DNA of 64,000 nt, taken from Pollutimonas sp036675275 (GTDB taxonomy: Bacteria; Pseudomonadota; Gammaproteobacteria; Burkholderiales; Burkholderiaceae_B). This document shows positions 35,212 through 44,495 of this stretch, piece after piece (the first letter of the stretch is position 1; the number at the start of each line of letters is the position of its first letter). Where the stretch lies: the NCBI GenBank assembly GCA_036675275.1, contig JAKFFG010000008.1, forward strand, positions 1 to 64,000. Direction: 5' to 3'. The position numbers and the translations under genes were made by a program. The notes beneath the pieces were generated by a model. The model searched no databases. It worked only from the letters and a program-made list of their open reading frames with translations, and was not told the origin of the DNA.

Positions 35212-35308
35212 GCTTGGGTTGTCCCGTGTTTGCGGATGCCGCACATGTAGCGTTCCGGCAGGCTTACAACGTAACGCTAGCAGGTATTTATTTCCTAACG
35301 GAGGAATT

Positions 35309-36916
35309 ATGTTTCATAAAAATCGCCTGGTCAGGGCTGTTGCTGCTGGATTGTTTTCGGTCTCGGCCTTGTTTGCAAGCGCTGCCAAGGCAGAGCCGCC
35401 GCCTAATGGCAAGAAGGGCGGCTCGCTGACTATTCTGTCCAATTCGGCCATTAATTCTCTGAACCCCGCCATACAGTCCGGCGTTGCCACCGCGGTGCCC
35501 GGATCGCAACTGTTCGCCAGCTTGTTGTTGGTCGATGACAAGTGGAAGTTTCACCCTTATTTGGCGGATTCGTGGGAAAAATCGGAGGACGGCAAGGTCT
35601 ATACCTTCAAGCTGAACAAAACGGCGGTTTTCCATGACGACAAGCCCATTACGTCTGAAGATGTTGCATTTTCGATCATGACGGTGAAAGAAAATCATCC
35701 CTTCGGCAAGTCGATGTATGCCAATCTCGAGGCGGTTGAAACGCCAGACCCTCATACGGTAGTGGTAAAGTTTTCACAGCCCAATCCCGCACTGCTGCTG
35801 GAAGTCTCGACGCCGGCCTTGCTGCCGATTCTGCCCAAGCATATTTACAGCGAAGGCCCGATTCGATCCAGTGCCTACAACAATAAGCCTATCGGGTCGG
35901 GGCCTTTCAAGTTCGTGGACTACAAGCCGGGCCAGTACCTGACCATGGAGCGGTTCGACAAGTTCTTCAAGGGGCCTGCCAATCTGGACAAGATCACGGT
36001 GGTGATCATAAAGGATGGCAATGCAGCCACGCTGGCTTTGCAGCGCGGCGATATCCACTACGCTCCCTATCCACCCTTGCGTCTTTCTGACATCGACCGG
36101 CTTGGCAAGAACCCGAAGCTGGTGCTGTCCCACAAGGGTTATGAGGGTGTCGGTGCGATAACCTGGCTTGAATTCAACATGGTCAAGGAAGGCCCGCTGC
36201 AGAACGCTAAAGTCAGGCAAGCCATTTCCTATGCCATCGATCGTAAATTCATTACCGAAAAACTGCATCAGGGGCAGACCAAGCCCATTTACAGCCCGCT
36301 TCATCCGTCAAGCCCATTTTTCACCACTGACCTCAATCATTACGATCTGAACCTGGATAAAGCCAACAAGCTGCTGGACGAGGCAGGTTTCGCCAAAAAA
36401 GAGGACGGCAGCCGTTTCTCATTGACGTTGGACTATATTCCGACGAACCCGGATTTGTCCAAAAACGTGGCGGAATACATGCGTCCACAGTTGGAGAAAG
36501 TGGGTATCAAGATCGAGCTGCGGCCCTCGCCGGACTTCCCTACTTGGGCGCGCCGCATATCCAATTATGACTACGACTTGAATATCGACCCGGTATTCAA
36601 CTGGGGCGATCCCGTGATCGGCGTGGCGCGCACCTACATGAGCACCAATATCCGCAAAGGCGTTGTATGGGCCAATATGAGCGGATATAAAAACCCGAAA
36701 GTCGACGAGCTTTTGAACCAGGCCGCAATTGAAGATGAACCAGCAAAACGCACCGCGCTTTATCACGAATTCCAGAAAATCGTTAATGAAGAATTACCGG
36801 TCGCGTGGCTGTTCACTTACCCGTCGAACACCATACATTCCAAGCAATTGCTCAATACGCCTGAAGGAATATGGGGCGCGTTTGCACCCTTCGACGACGT
36901 CGCGTGGGCCAAGTAG
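35309..36916 (+). CDS. Extracytoplasmic solute-binding protein, family 5 (DppA/OppA-like)
   Basis: A 535-residue periplasmic binding protein with a 28-residue signal peptide ending in AKA. Family 5 motifs include SDSW-like LADSWEKSEDGKVYTFKL, DVAFSIMTVKENHP, NKPIGSGPFKFVDYKPGQYL and KVRQAISYAIDRKFI. GGAGG precedes ATG 35309. It lies 97 bp after the GTPase gene and supplies substrate to the importer, although in most operons of this type the binding protein is first. The gap may contain an extra promoter or processing site for higher expression. Confidence 0.92.
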   Translation: MFHKNRLVRAVAAGLFSVSALFASAAKAEPPPNGKKGGSLTILSNSAINSLNPAIQSGVATAVPGSQLFASLLLVDDKWKFHPYLADSWEKSEDGKVYTFKLNKTAVFHDDKPITSEDVAFSIMTVKENHPFGKSMYANLEAVETPDPHTVVVKFSQPNPALLLEVSTPALLPILPKHIYSEGPIRSSAYNNKPIGSGPFKFVDYKPGQYLTMERFDKFFKGPANLDKITVVIIKDGNAATLALQRGDIHYAPYPPLRLSDIDRLGKNPKLVLSHKGYEGVGAITWLEFNMVKEGPLQNAKVRQAISYAIDRKFITEKLHQGQTKPIYSPLHPSSPFFTTDLNHYDLNLDKANKLLDEAGFAKKEDGSRFSLTLDYIPTNPDLSKNVAEYMRPQLEKVGIKIELRPSPDFPTWARRISNYDYDLNIDPVFNWGDPVIGVARTYMSTNIRKGVVWANMSGYKNPKVDELLNQAAIEDEPAKRTALYHEFQKIVNEELPVAWLFTYPSNTIHSKQLLNTPEGIWGAFAPFDDVAWAK

Positions 36917-36952
36917 TTGACAATGCGGGGGTCGGCTCGGGTTTGTATGGTT

Positions 36953-39814
36953 TTATCCTGAATTCCGCAGTCCGGCCGCCACCCCGTTGATGGTCATGTG
37001 AATGGCGCGCTGCGTACGGCTTTCGCCGTCGTCGTCGCGGCCCCTTTTGGGGCGGGCGGAGCGGTGGCGCCGCAGCAGTTCGACCTGCAGGTGATTGAGC
37101 GGATCGATATAGGCGAAACGTTCTCCCAGGGCGGCCTTGAGCTGTTCATCTTCGGCCAGCAGGCCGTGTTGTGCGACGCGCTCGAACAGCTCCAGCGTCA
37201 GGCGGAACTCCTGTTCGATACGGCCGAATATGCTGTCGCGCAGCTTCTTGTCGGGCACCAGGTTTGCATAGCGCCTGGCGATGCCCAGGTCGGTCTTGGC
37301 AAGGACCTGTTCCATATTGGATAACAAGGTTCTGAAAAACGGCCAGACCTGCGCCATTTGCTGCAACTGCTCCAGTCGCTCGGCGGAGGTGGCCGGGCTG
37401 GTGTCGCAGCCTTTGTCGATGTAGGTTTGCAATGCCGTGCCGACCCCGTACCAGCCGGTCAGCATCAAACGGCATTGCGCCCACGAAAAGCCCCAGGGAA
37501 TGGCGCGCAGGTCTTCGATTTTCTGGCTGGCTTTCCTGGATGCCGGCCGTGAACCGATATTGAGGCCGGCGATTTCCAGTATCGGCGTCGATGCAAAGAA
37601 GTAGTCATTGAAGCCGGGCGTCTGGTACACAAGGTCGCGGTAGCTTTGCTGCGCGACATCGGACATGAAGTCCAGGATGGCGCCGAATTGCGCCATGTTG
37701 TCGTCTTCGGACTTCGATGCAGATGTATGGGGCGCCAGGCTGGCTTCCAGCGTTGCCGCAACGAAAGTTTCAAGGTGCCAGCGCCCCACTTCGGGGTCTT
37801 TGTACTTGGTCTGTATGACTTCGCCCTGTTCGGTGAGCCGTATCTGGCCGTTGACCGTGCCCGGAGGCTGGGCAAGAATGGCGTCGAAACTGGATCCGCC
37901 GCCGCGGCCTACTGAACCGCCGCGGCCATGGAAGAGGCGCAGGCGGGTCTTTCTTTGCTTGAAGACGCGCACGAGCTGGCGCTCGGCGCGGTACAGGGCC
38001 CAGTTCGAGGTCAGGTAGCCGCCGTCTTTATTGCTGTCGGAATAGCCCAGCATCACTTCCTGTATGCCGTCCTGCGCGTGGCGCACGCGGGTGGCGACTT
38101 CCGGCATGTCCAGCCAATCCGCCATGATCTGCGGGCCGCGCATCAGATCGGGTATGGTTTCAAACAGCGGTACGACCATCAGTCCGTCCCGGGGCTTGTT
38201 GCCCGCGCCGCCGGCCTGGGGTGAGATAAGTCCGGTTTCCTGCTGCAGCACCAGCACCTCGAGCAGATCGCTGAGCGTCTCGGTATGCGACACAATGGTT
38301 TGCCGGATGGCGTTTGTTCCGTATGTCCGGCGAATGGCGGCCGCGGTGCGCAGGATGGCGAGTTCTTTCTCGGTCTCTGCCGAGTAGGACATCCAGGGCG
38401 ATACCAGAGGCCGTACTTGCTGCAGCTCCTGGCGCAGCAACGTGATACGGTCGCCCTCAGACAAAGTGGCGTAGTCGACGGCCTTTCCATTGAAATGCAC
38501 GTCGGCGGCCTTGAACAGCTCGGTGAGTACGCGTTCGTGCACGTCCGAACTTTGCCGCAGGTCGACGGTAGCCAGATGGAAGCCGAAAATGCTGACTGCC
38601 TGAAGCAGGCCCGACAGGCGCAAGGCCGTGATGAGCGAGCCATGATGCTGGCGCAGCGAGTCGGCAATAATTTGCAGATCGGCCTGGAATGCCTGTGGAT
38701 CGGAATAGGGTGGTGCCGGATAAGTCGGGCGTAGCGCCAGCTGGCGACCGGTAATGGTCAGCGCCGTGGCCGCCATCCTGGCGTACACGTGGATGAAGGC
38801 GCGCCGGTATGGTTCATCGAGGCGGTGCGGCGATGGATCCTGGCTGGCCTGCGAAAGCGCCAGCAATTCCGGGCTGGCCGTGCCCAGGGACTGGGAAATG
38901 GATATCTCGGTGCCGAGTTCTTTGATTTCGACCAGATAGTGCTGCAGCGCCCGCGTGGATTGCCTGAGCAAAGCCTGCTCCAGCGTGGAGGCATCGACAT
39001 TGGGATTGCCGTCGCGGTCGCCTCCGATCCAGCTGCCCATTTGCAGGAAGGGCGGCAGCGGCGCGGTGTTGATGTCGAACAGCGTGCGTCCCGGCCGGCG
39101 CAGGCGGCTTGATAGGTCCTGGTAAATGCGCGGGATGGTCGTAAGAAAAGTGCTGGTGTAGTAGGTCAGGGCGTTGTCTATTTCGTCGAGCACCGTCAGC
39201 TTCTGTTTGCGCAGCATGCGTGTCTGCCACAATGCCGAGACCAGTCCGGCAAGGCGCTGCTCGGTGTACCGCTTTTCGGATGGAGTCAGGGTGCCGCCGC
39301 TGTGCACGAGCTGTCCGGCGATTTCGCGGTGCAGGTCCAGCGTGCTCTTGCGCTGGACTTCAGTGGGATGCGCAGTCAGCACCGGCACGATGCATGCGTC
39401 TTCAAGATAACGCAGTATCTTGCGGCTGCCTATGCCATTTTCCTTCAGCAGGTCCAGCGCATGTTGCAGGCTGCCGCGCGCCGGTGTGTCGCCATGCAGC
39501 TCTTGCTCGCGCTGGCGGCGGTTCTGGTCGCGGTCTTCGGCAATGTTGGAGAGATGCAGGAAGTAGCTGAAGGCGCGGGCCACGGAATTGGCTTCCCGGT
39601 CGGCCAGCCTGCTTATTTGCCGTTCGAGTATCCTGCTGTCGACTTCATTGCCTTCACGGCGGAACTTGACCGCGGCGCGGCGCAGTTTCTCGATGACGTC
39701 GTATATGGCCTTGCCTTCGCACTCCTTGACGACCTCACCCAGTGTTTTACCCAGCAGCCGGATGTCGCTGCGCAAGGGAGAGGATTCCATGTTCGATGTA
39801 GCGGGCTGATTCAC
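36953..39814 (-). CDS. ppc: Phosphoenolpyruvate carboxylase
   Basis: A 953-residue anaplerotic enzyme converting phosphoenolpyruvate and bicarbonate to oxaloacetate. Diagnostic motifs are VLTAHPTEVQRKSTLD, GGDRDGNPNVDASTL, GYSDSNKDGGYLTSNWALY, FHGRGGSVGRGGG and the terminal MTINGVAAGLRNSG, close to the QNTG-type C-terminus essential for activity. Length matches the bacterial family. I assign GTG 39814 because CAGGAGAC precedes it and the peptide then begins with a normal family N-terminus. The longer open frame would run through tandem repeats. It is the last of three minus-strand genes after the SDR and Rieske genes. Confidence 0.97.
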   Translation of the reverse strand: MNQPATSNMESSPLRSDIRLLGKTLGEVVKECEGKAIYDVIEKLRRAAVKFRREGNEVDSRILERQISRLADREANSVARAFSYFLHLSNIAEDRDQNRRQREQELHGDTPARGSLQHALDLLKENGIGSRKILRYLEDACIVPVLTAHPTEVQRKSTLDLHREIAGQLVHSGGTLTPSEKRYTEQRLAGLVSALWQTRMLRKQKLTVLDEIDNALTYYTSTFLTTIPRIYQDLSSRLRRPGRTLFDINTAPLPPFLQMGSWIGGDRDGNPNVDASTLEQALLRQSTRALQHYLVEIKELGTEISISQSLGTASPELLALSQASQDPSPHRLDEPYRRAFIHVYARMAATALTITGRQLALRPTYPAPPYSDPQAFQADLQIIADSLRQHHGSLITALRLSGLLQAVSIFGFHLATVDLRQSSDVHERVLTELFKAADVHFNGKAVDYATLSEGDRITLLRQELQQVRPLVSPWMSYSAETEKELAILRTAAAIRRTYGTNAIRQTIVSHTETLSDLLEVLVLQQETGLISPQAGGAGNKPRDGLMVVPLFETIPDLMRGPQIMADWLDMPEVATRVRHAQDGIQEVMLGYSDSNKDGGYLTSNWALYRAERQLVRVFKQRKTRLRLFHGRGGSVGRGGGSSFDAILAQPPGTVNGQIRLTEQGEVIQTKYKDPEVGRWHLETFVAATLEASLAPHTSASKSEDDNMAQFGAILDFMSDVAQQSYRDLVYQTPGFNDYFFASTPILEIAGLNIGSRPASRKASQKIEDLRAIPWGFSWAQCRLMLTGWYGVGTALQTYIDKGCDTSPATSAERLEQLQQMAQVWPFFRTLLSNMEQVLAKTDLGIARRYANLVPDKKLRDSIFGRIEQEFRLTLELFERVAQHGLLAEDEQLKAALGERFAYIDPLNHLQVELLRRHRSARPKRGRDDDGESRTQRAIHMTINGVAAGLRNSG

Positions 39815-39857
39815 TGCGTCTCCTGTTGCTGTCGGTATGGTTGAGGCAATGCTTGTC

Positions 39858-39930
39858 GTGCAATGTTTGCGGTGCAACGTTTGCCGCACATTGCATGGCG
39901 CCCATTGCATGGCGCCCATTGCATGGCGCA
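39858..39930. repeat. Two sets of 14-bp direct repeats in the ppc leader
   Basis: GTGCAATGTTTGCG and GTGCAACGTTTGCC (39858-39871, 39872-39885) match at 12 of 14 positions. Immediately after come three copies of CATTGCATGGCGCC (39889-39902, 39903-39916 and 39917-39930, the last with one change). Both sets have the same 14-bp period and are rich in GCAA/TTGC. They fill the gap between the Rieske gene stop and ppc. This could be a slippage-prone tract or an array of binding sites. Confidence 0.7.
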
Positions 39931-39931
39931 A

Positions 39932-40309
39932 TCAATTTCGTGGAAGAGTCTTTCCTTCCGGCCACCAGATCACTGTCTGGCGGCCACCGCGCTGCTCTTC
40001 GGACGTCTTCAATGCAAGCAGCTTGCTGGGTTTGCACGGACCGCCGGTGCATGCGCCGGTGTCCGGCGTAAACGTGGCGCCGTGACGCGCGCACATAAGC
40101 TGGTCTCCGGCACGGGTAAAGACACTGCCCTCCCAATCCAGCTCGGAGCCCATGTGAGGGCAGCGGTTCAGATAGCCGTGCACCTGTCCTTTATATCGGA
40201 TAAAGAAAGCGGTGGTGGCTTCGTCGTTGTGCGTCACGGGTAGTTTGTACGCGAGATCGCCGTCGCGCAGTTCGGTGGAAGGACAGACTTCTACGGCATT
40301 TGTGATCAT
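39932..40309 (-). CDS. Small Rieske [2Fe-2S] ferredoxin-like protein
   Basis: A 125-residue single-domain Rieske protein. The cluster ligands are in NRCPHMGSEL and CARHGATF (CxH and CxxH forms), in the order and spacing of the family. Such proteins serve as ferredoxin components of oxygenases or as small soluble electron carriers. No oxygenase or reductase gene is adjacent. It lies 58 bp after the SDR gene and 117 bp before ppc on the same strand. No strong ribosome site is seen. Confidence 0.88.
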   Translation of the reverse strand: MITNAVEVCPSTELRDGDLAYKLPVTHNDEATTAFFIRYKGQVHGYLNRCPHMGSELDWEGSVFTRAGDQLMCARHGATFTPDTGACTGGPCKPSKLLALKTSEEQRGGRQTVIWWPEGKTLPRN

Positions 40310-40367
40310 GGCTGACTAGCGGGCAAGGAAGTGGGCTGGTCCCACAATATAGTGCAATTCGGCCGGC

Positions 40368-41117
40368 CTAAAGGCCGCCGGTGCATTGGACTACAGTGCC
40401 GGTCATATACGATGCGGCGGGCGAAAGCAGCCAGACCACGGTTTCGGCCACTTCTTCGGGATGGGCCAGGCGCCCCATGGGGATCCTGGGTGCAATGCGC
40501 TCGGGTCGTCCAGGCTCGCCCGCGGTGGCATGGATTTCAGTAAGGGTCGAGCCCGGCGCTACGCCGCAGACGCGGACCCCGGTGGCGGCGACTTCGCGCG
40601 CAAGACCCAGTGTGAAGGCGTCGATGGCGGCCTTGCTGGCCGCGTAGTGTATGTATTCGCCGGGACTGCCGGTGCGAGCGGCAACCGACGAGATGTTGAC
40701 GATGATCCCGGGTGTTCCATGGCGGGCGAAGCTGGCCAGCGCCGCGCGCGAACACTGTATGGTGCCGAAGACGTTGACCTGGAAGACGCGTTCGATCGTG
40801 GCGTCGGTGGTGCCTGAAAACGGTCCGATAGGCCCTGTGATGCCCGTGTTGTTGACCAGGGCCGTCAAGGGGCCCAGCGTTTCTTCGGCACACTGGAATA
40901 TGCGCTGTATGTCGTTGGGGAGGCCGACATCGCCCTGTATGGCGACGGCTCGCCGGCCTTGCCGCTCGACGGCCTGCACGACGTCTTGTGCGGCTGTTTC
41001 GTCTTTGACGTAATTGACCGCTACATTGAAGCCGTTGCGTGCGGCCGCGATGGCCGTTGCCGCGCCGATGCCGCGGCTTGCGCCGGTTATGAGTACGGTA
41101 TTGTCAGGTGGCGCCAT
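40368..41117 (-). CDS. Short-chain dehydrogenase/reductase
   Basis: A 249-residue classical SDR, an NAD(P)-dependent oxidoreductase. The cofactor motif is VLITGASRGIGAATAIA, with NNTGI in place of NNAG. The catalytic triad appears as ISS (serine) and YIHYAASKAA (YxxxK). A GGGAGA ribosome site precedes ATG 41117. The C-terminal YMTGTVVQCTGG is typical. A GC-rich stem overlaps its stop codon (40361-40378). The substrate is unknown. Confidence 0.9.
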   Translation of the reverse strand: MAPPDNTVLITGASRGIGAATAIAAARNGFNVAVNYVKDETAAQDVVQAVERQGRRAVAIQGDVGLPNDIQRIFQCAEETLGPLTALVNNTGITGPIGPFSGTTDATIERVFQVNVFGTIQCSRAALASFARHGTPGIIVNISSVAARTGSPGEYIHYAASKAAIDAFTLGLAREVAATGVRVCGVAPGSTLTEIHATAGEPGRPERIAPRIPMGRLAHPEEVAETVVWLLSPAASYMTGTVVQCTGGL

Positions 41118-41231
41118 GATGTCTCCCGGGTTGAGTCTTCGGGGGACATTATGCGGTAATACCGCCTATTTGGCACCACCGCTGCCGTTTAAAAGCGTAC
41201 GCAGGAGAAACTGTCACTACCGCTCACGCTT

Positions 41232-43301
41232 CTAGAACTTGTAGCTCAGCCCCGCGCTGACGCTGCGCCCGTTGCCGGGCAAGTAGCCGGGCGCATTCGC
41301 CGATGGCGGCGTGGCCCGGATAACGTAGCTGCTGGCGTACTGCCTGTCGGTCAGGTTGTCGCCGGCCAGCCATGCGCTCCAGTGTTTATCATGCTGATAC
41401 GCCACCTTGAAGCCGAGCAGGGCATAGGAGTCTTGCTGTGTGCCTTCCAGGTTCATATGGTTGGTCTGGGTATCGGTAGGCATCCAGCGCAGGTTGGGGC
41501 CGAAGCGCAGGCCGCCGATACGGTACATGATTTCGGCGCTGACAAGATGGCGTGGTACGCCGGCGATCTGATTGCCATTGAACTTGCCGCCACGGAATCG
41601 GAAATCGCTGAAGGTATACGCCAGGCGGTAATCGAACGTACCGGCGCCGGGAGCCGGCAGCGAGCCGTTCAGGCCTGCCTCGATGCCTTGATGGCGGCTG
41701 CGGTCGCTGTAGTTGATGGTGGTGCTGGGTCCATAGCCTGAACTGTCCGTGAAGCTCATCAGCTCGTCTTTCACGTCGCTGCGATACAGGGTGAGCGACC
41801 AGTTCGCCGCATAGTCGCCGCCATTGAGCTGGCCATCGGCGCCTATCTCGTAGCTGATGGCCCGTTGCAGGTCGAGCTTGTTCATGCCGCTGCTGCCGAT
41901 GATTTCCCAATAGGTGGGCGCCTCGTTGCTGCGGCTGACGTTGGCGAACAAACGCAATGTGTCGCTGGGGGTCCAGATGACACCGAGTTTCGGGCTGGCG
42001 TAGGACCAGTCCTGATCCAGCCGTTGGCCGCTTGCTTTATTTCTGGCGTCGCGCACCGCTTGCGTGTATTTGAGGTCGCCGACCAGGCTCCATTCCGGCG
42101 TGACATGCCATTGCAGGCCCACCAGCGCGCTGCGGTTTTCGGCCTGCAGGTCATAGTTTCGTGTGGAGCCTGGAATCCGGGCGCCGGATTTGGGATTCAT
42201 GTCGTACAGATCGCGGTCCATGTCGCTGCGAGCCCAGTCCAGGGCCATGCGGTAATCCACGGTATTCCATTTTCCGCCCAACTGCCACTGTGCGCCGTAG
42301 GTGTCGCTGTCCGTTCTGGTGGAGCCCGAGGGTTCCGTAAAAGTATCGTCGGTGTTTTGCCAATAAAAGCCCAGGGTCTGATTGAAGTCTTCGGTTCCCC
42401 AGTAAGTGCGGTTGGCCAGTCGAAGCTGTTCGGTCTTGCGGTGAGGGTCGGTATTGTAGACATTGGGCACATCGCCTGGACGATCGCCCATGACCTGGCG
42501 AGGATCCTGATAGACGCGATCTTTCGGGACGACGGTGGGTATGTCGAAATCGAGGTCGGTGTAAGACAGGTAAGTACGGTTTTCGAAATTATCGCCGCGC
42601 ACGCCGAAGTTACCCTGGACGCTGGTCCGTTCGGAATCGGAGTGGTGCCGGTAACCTTCCGCTTTGTCGTGGCTGATGCTCAGGCGCCCGTCCAGCTGGT
42701 CCCCCTGGAAGCCCTTGGCGCCGTTTACGCCCAGGCGTCCGAAGCTGCCGCCCTCGACGCTGAGGACGTCGTTCTGTGTACCGGTAAGGGAGACGAAATC
42801 CATTTCCCCGCCCAGCGTGGTCGCGCTTGCCGATAGGGCGTTGGCGCCGCGAAGCACACTGATCAGACGCGCGTTGCGGGGCTCGAGCAGGCCGATGACG
42901 AATGAGCCGTCAGCTTCGTTCAGGGGAAGGCCGTCTTGCATGAGCAGCACGCCGCGGTTTACCGGATTGCTCTGCACGCCCGAGCCGCGGATATTGAGGC
43001 GAGGCTGGTCTATGCCGCCGAAAAAGTCCTGCACCACGATGCCTGGTTGGTAATCCAGTGCATCGCGCAGGGTGACCAGGCGCACTTCTTTCTGTGGCTC
43101 GATGAGGTTGGTGCCGCCGGCGACGCGCTCCAACCTGGCCTTTTCCTGCTTGACGCTGGGTTGCAGGGGCGAGGTACCGCCCTGGCCGGAAACCACGACC
43201 GGCGCAAGCGTGGCGACTTGATCGGCATGGGCGGCGGGCAGCCAGAGCGAACTCAAGGCCGCGCTCAGTGCGAGGCGCTGGAATAGCGGAATAGCAGGCA
43301 T
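41232..43301 (-). CDS. TonB-dependent outer-membrane receptor
   Basis: A 689-residue outer-membrane transporter. Signal peptide 1-26 (PAAHA). The plug domain includes VTLRDALDYQPGIVVQDFFG and PRLNIRGSGVQ, followed by a 22-strand-type barrel ending in the aromatic C-terminus GLSYKF. No TonB-box sequence is unmistakable, although ATLAPVVVSGQ near the mature N-terminus is a candidate. It is last in a minus-strand operon with a NitT/TauT-like ABC transporter and a CopD-like protein behind a Fur-box-like site. Its ligand may be an iron chelate or another scarce compound delivered to that ABC system. Confidence 0.93.
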   Translation of the reverse strand: MPAIPLFQRLALSAALSSLWLPAAHADQVATLAPVVVSGQGGTSPLQPSVKQEKARLERVAGGTNLIEPQKEVRLVTLRDALDYQPGIVVQDFFGGIDQPRLNIRGSGVQSNPVNRGVLLMQDGLPLNEADGSFVIGLLEPRNARLISVLRGANALSASATTLGGEMDFVSLTGTQNDVLSVEGGSFGRLGVNGAKGFQGDQLDGRLSISHDKAEGYRHHSDSERTSVQGNFGVRGDNFENRTYLSYTDLDFDIPTVVPKDRVYQDPRQVMGDRPGDVPNVYNTDPHRKTEQLRLANRTYWGTEDFNQTLGFYWQNTDDTFTEPSGSTRTDSDTYGAQWQLGGKWNTVDYRMALDWARSDMDRDLYDMNPKSGARIPGSTRNYDLQAENRSALVGLQWHVTPEWSLVGDLKYTQAVRDARNKASGQRLDQDWSYASPKLGVIWTPSDTLRLFANVSRSNEAPTYWEIIGSSGMNKLDLQRAISYEIGADGQLNGGDYAANWSLTLYRSDVKDELMSFTDSSGYGPSTTINYSDRSRHQGIEAGLNGSLPAPGAGTFDYRLAYTFSDFRFRGGKFNGNQIAGVPRHLVSAEIMYRIGGLRFGPNLRWMPTDTQTNHMNLEGTQQDSYALLGFKVAYQHDKHWSAWLAGDNLTDRQYASSYVIRATPPSANAPGYLPGNGRSVSAGLSYKF

Positions 43302-43332
43302 AGTGTTTTTCTCGTTTCTAGGAAAATATGAG

Positions 43333-43773
43333 TTACCAGTGCAGGTAGAACATGGCTTTGGCCAGCAGTACGATGCCGACCATATGACAGAAAACGCTTA
43401 GATGAATGCGCTGGAAATGGATAGTGCGCAGCTTGCCTTTGCGGCGTAGGGTCATGGCGGTAATGAAGTGGCCGAACACGCTGAGCGTCAGCGCAATCTT
43501 CACGGTAAGCAGCAAGCCGAAGCTGCTGTCCAGAGGTTGAGCCAGCGCGGCACGATGGTGCCAGGCCATGCCGATGCCCGCGCTGTACAGCACCAGCAGT
43601 ACCCATGGCATCAGCGCGCGGGCGCGTATGCCGATGGCGATCTCTAGCGTGCGCATCGTTTCACGCGGCACATGCTTGCGTATGTTCTCGAGTATCAGCA
43701 CCTCGAAGAACACCGTGCCGACGAACATGATGGCGGCAAACAGATGAATGGTTAAGAGCATGGAGTAGCTCAC
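43333..43773 (-). CDS. CopD-like four-helix membrane protein
   Basis: A 146-residue inner-membrane protein with four hydrophobic helices. Histidines sit in helices (LLTIHLFAAIMFVG, LSVFGHFITAM, IHLSVFCHMVGIV), the pattern of CopD-like or cytochrome b561-like proteins that hold metal or haem. It begins with GTG 43773 overlapping the ATPase stop by 4 bp (GTGA) and ends 31 bp before the TonB receptor. It may handle metal or electrons for the transported ligand, for example reduction at the membrane. That is speculation from location. Confidence 0.7.
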   Translation of the reverse strand: MSYSMLLTIHLFAAIMFVGTVFFEVLILENIRKHVPRETMRTLEIAIGIRARALMPWVLLVLYSAGIGMAWHHRAALAQPLDSSFGLLLTVKIALTLSVFGHFITAMTLRRKGKLRTIHFQRIHLSVFCHMVGIVLLAKAMFYLHW

Positions 43774-44495
43774 GCGACTGTCCTTTTGATATGGCCGGAT
43801 ACCGGAATTTCGTGACGAAGCAGAACTTGGTGGAGGGTGTGGGCGGCTGCCGCGCGGGATTGGCTGTTCGCGGCGTTCTCGAAATCGAAAGATTGAAGCT
43901 TGCCGTCGGCGACCAGCACGCAGCGGTCAACCATTTCGACGAGCTCGTGCGGATGATGGCTGATGCAAAGCAAGGCCGCGCCGGTGTGTTCCACGCATTC
44001 GGTGCACAGCCGGCTGAGCGCGGCGCGCAATGCCGGATCGAGCGCGCTGAACGGTTCATCCAGTAGTAGAAGATCGGGCTCCAGGGCAAAGGCCCGGGCC
44101 AGCGCGGCGCGCTGGGCCATGCCGCCCGAGAGTTCGCCGGGCCAGGCCTTGCCGGCATTCGGCAGGTCGACGCGTTCCAGCCAATGCGCCGCCCGCGATT
44201 TTGCTTCGCTGCGTGCAATGCCGGACGCCAGCAATGGAATCTGGATATTGTCCTGAATGTTGCGCCAGGGCAGCAGGCGCGGTTCCTGGAATACGAGCAA
44301 TGGATGACGGTAGCTGTTCAGGCAGCTGCCAAGGCTGGGCTTCAGCAACCCGGCCGCCAGCTTGAGCAGCGTGCTTTTACCCGCCCCGCTGGCACCGAGC
44401 ACGCCCACGCGTTCGCCCGGCTCCAGGCGAAAGTCGACGCCGTCGAGGATTTTCGTCTTGCCGAAGCTGAGCGAGACCTGCTTGAGTTCAAGCAT
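43770..44495 (-). CDS. NitT/TauT-type ABC transporter ATPase
   Basis: A 241-residue ATPase with Walker A GASGAGKST, a Q-loop in VFQEPRLLPWRN, the LSGGMAQRAALARAFA signature, DEPFSALD and the switch histidine in CISHHPHE. The FQEPRLLPW wording is typical of the SsuB/TauB/NrtD branch. ATG 44495 follows CAGGAAAG and overlaps the permease gene by 8 bp. It powers import of the ligand captured by the binding protein at 45273. Confidence 0.9.
   Translation of the reverse strand: MLELKQVSLSFGKTKILDGVDFRLEPGERVGVLGASGAGKSTLLKLAAGLLKPSLGSCLNSYRHPLLVFQEPRLLPWRNIQDNIQIPLLASGIARSEAKSRAAHWLERVDLPNAGKAWPGELSGGMAQRAALARAFALEPDLLLLDEPFSALDPALRAALSRLCTECVEHTGAALLCISHHPHELVEMVDRCVLVADGKLQSFDFENAANSQSRAAAAHTLHQVLLRHEIPVSGHIKRTVA

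Noticed and set aside
39858..39930. CRISPR array
   Set aside because: The repeats are only 14 bp, directly abutting and without spacers.
41865..42836. 323-codon frame opposite the TonB receptor gene
   Set aside because: Antisense to a well-supported gene; composition typical of reverse-frame translation; no motif or ribosome site.
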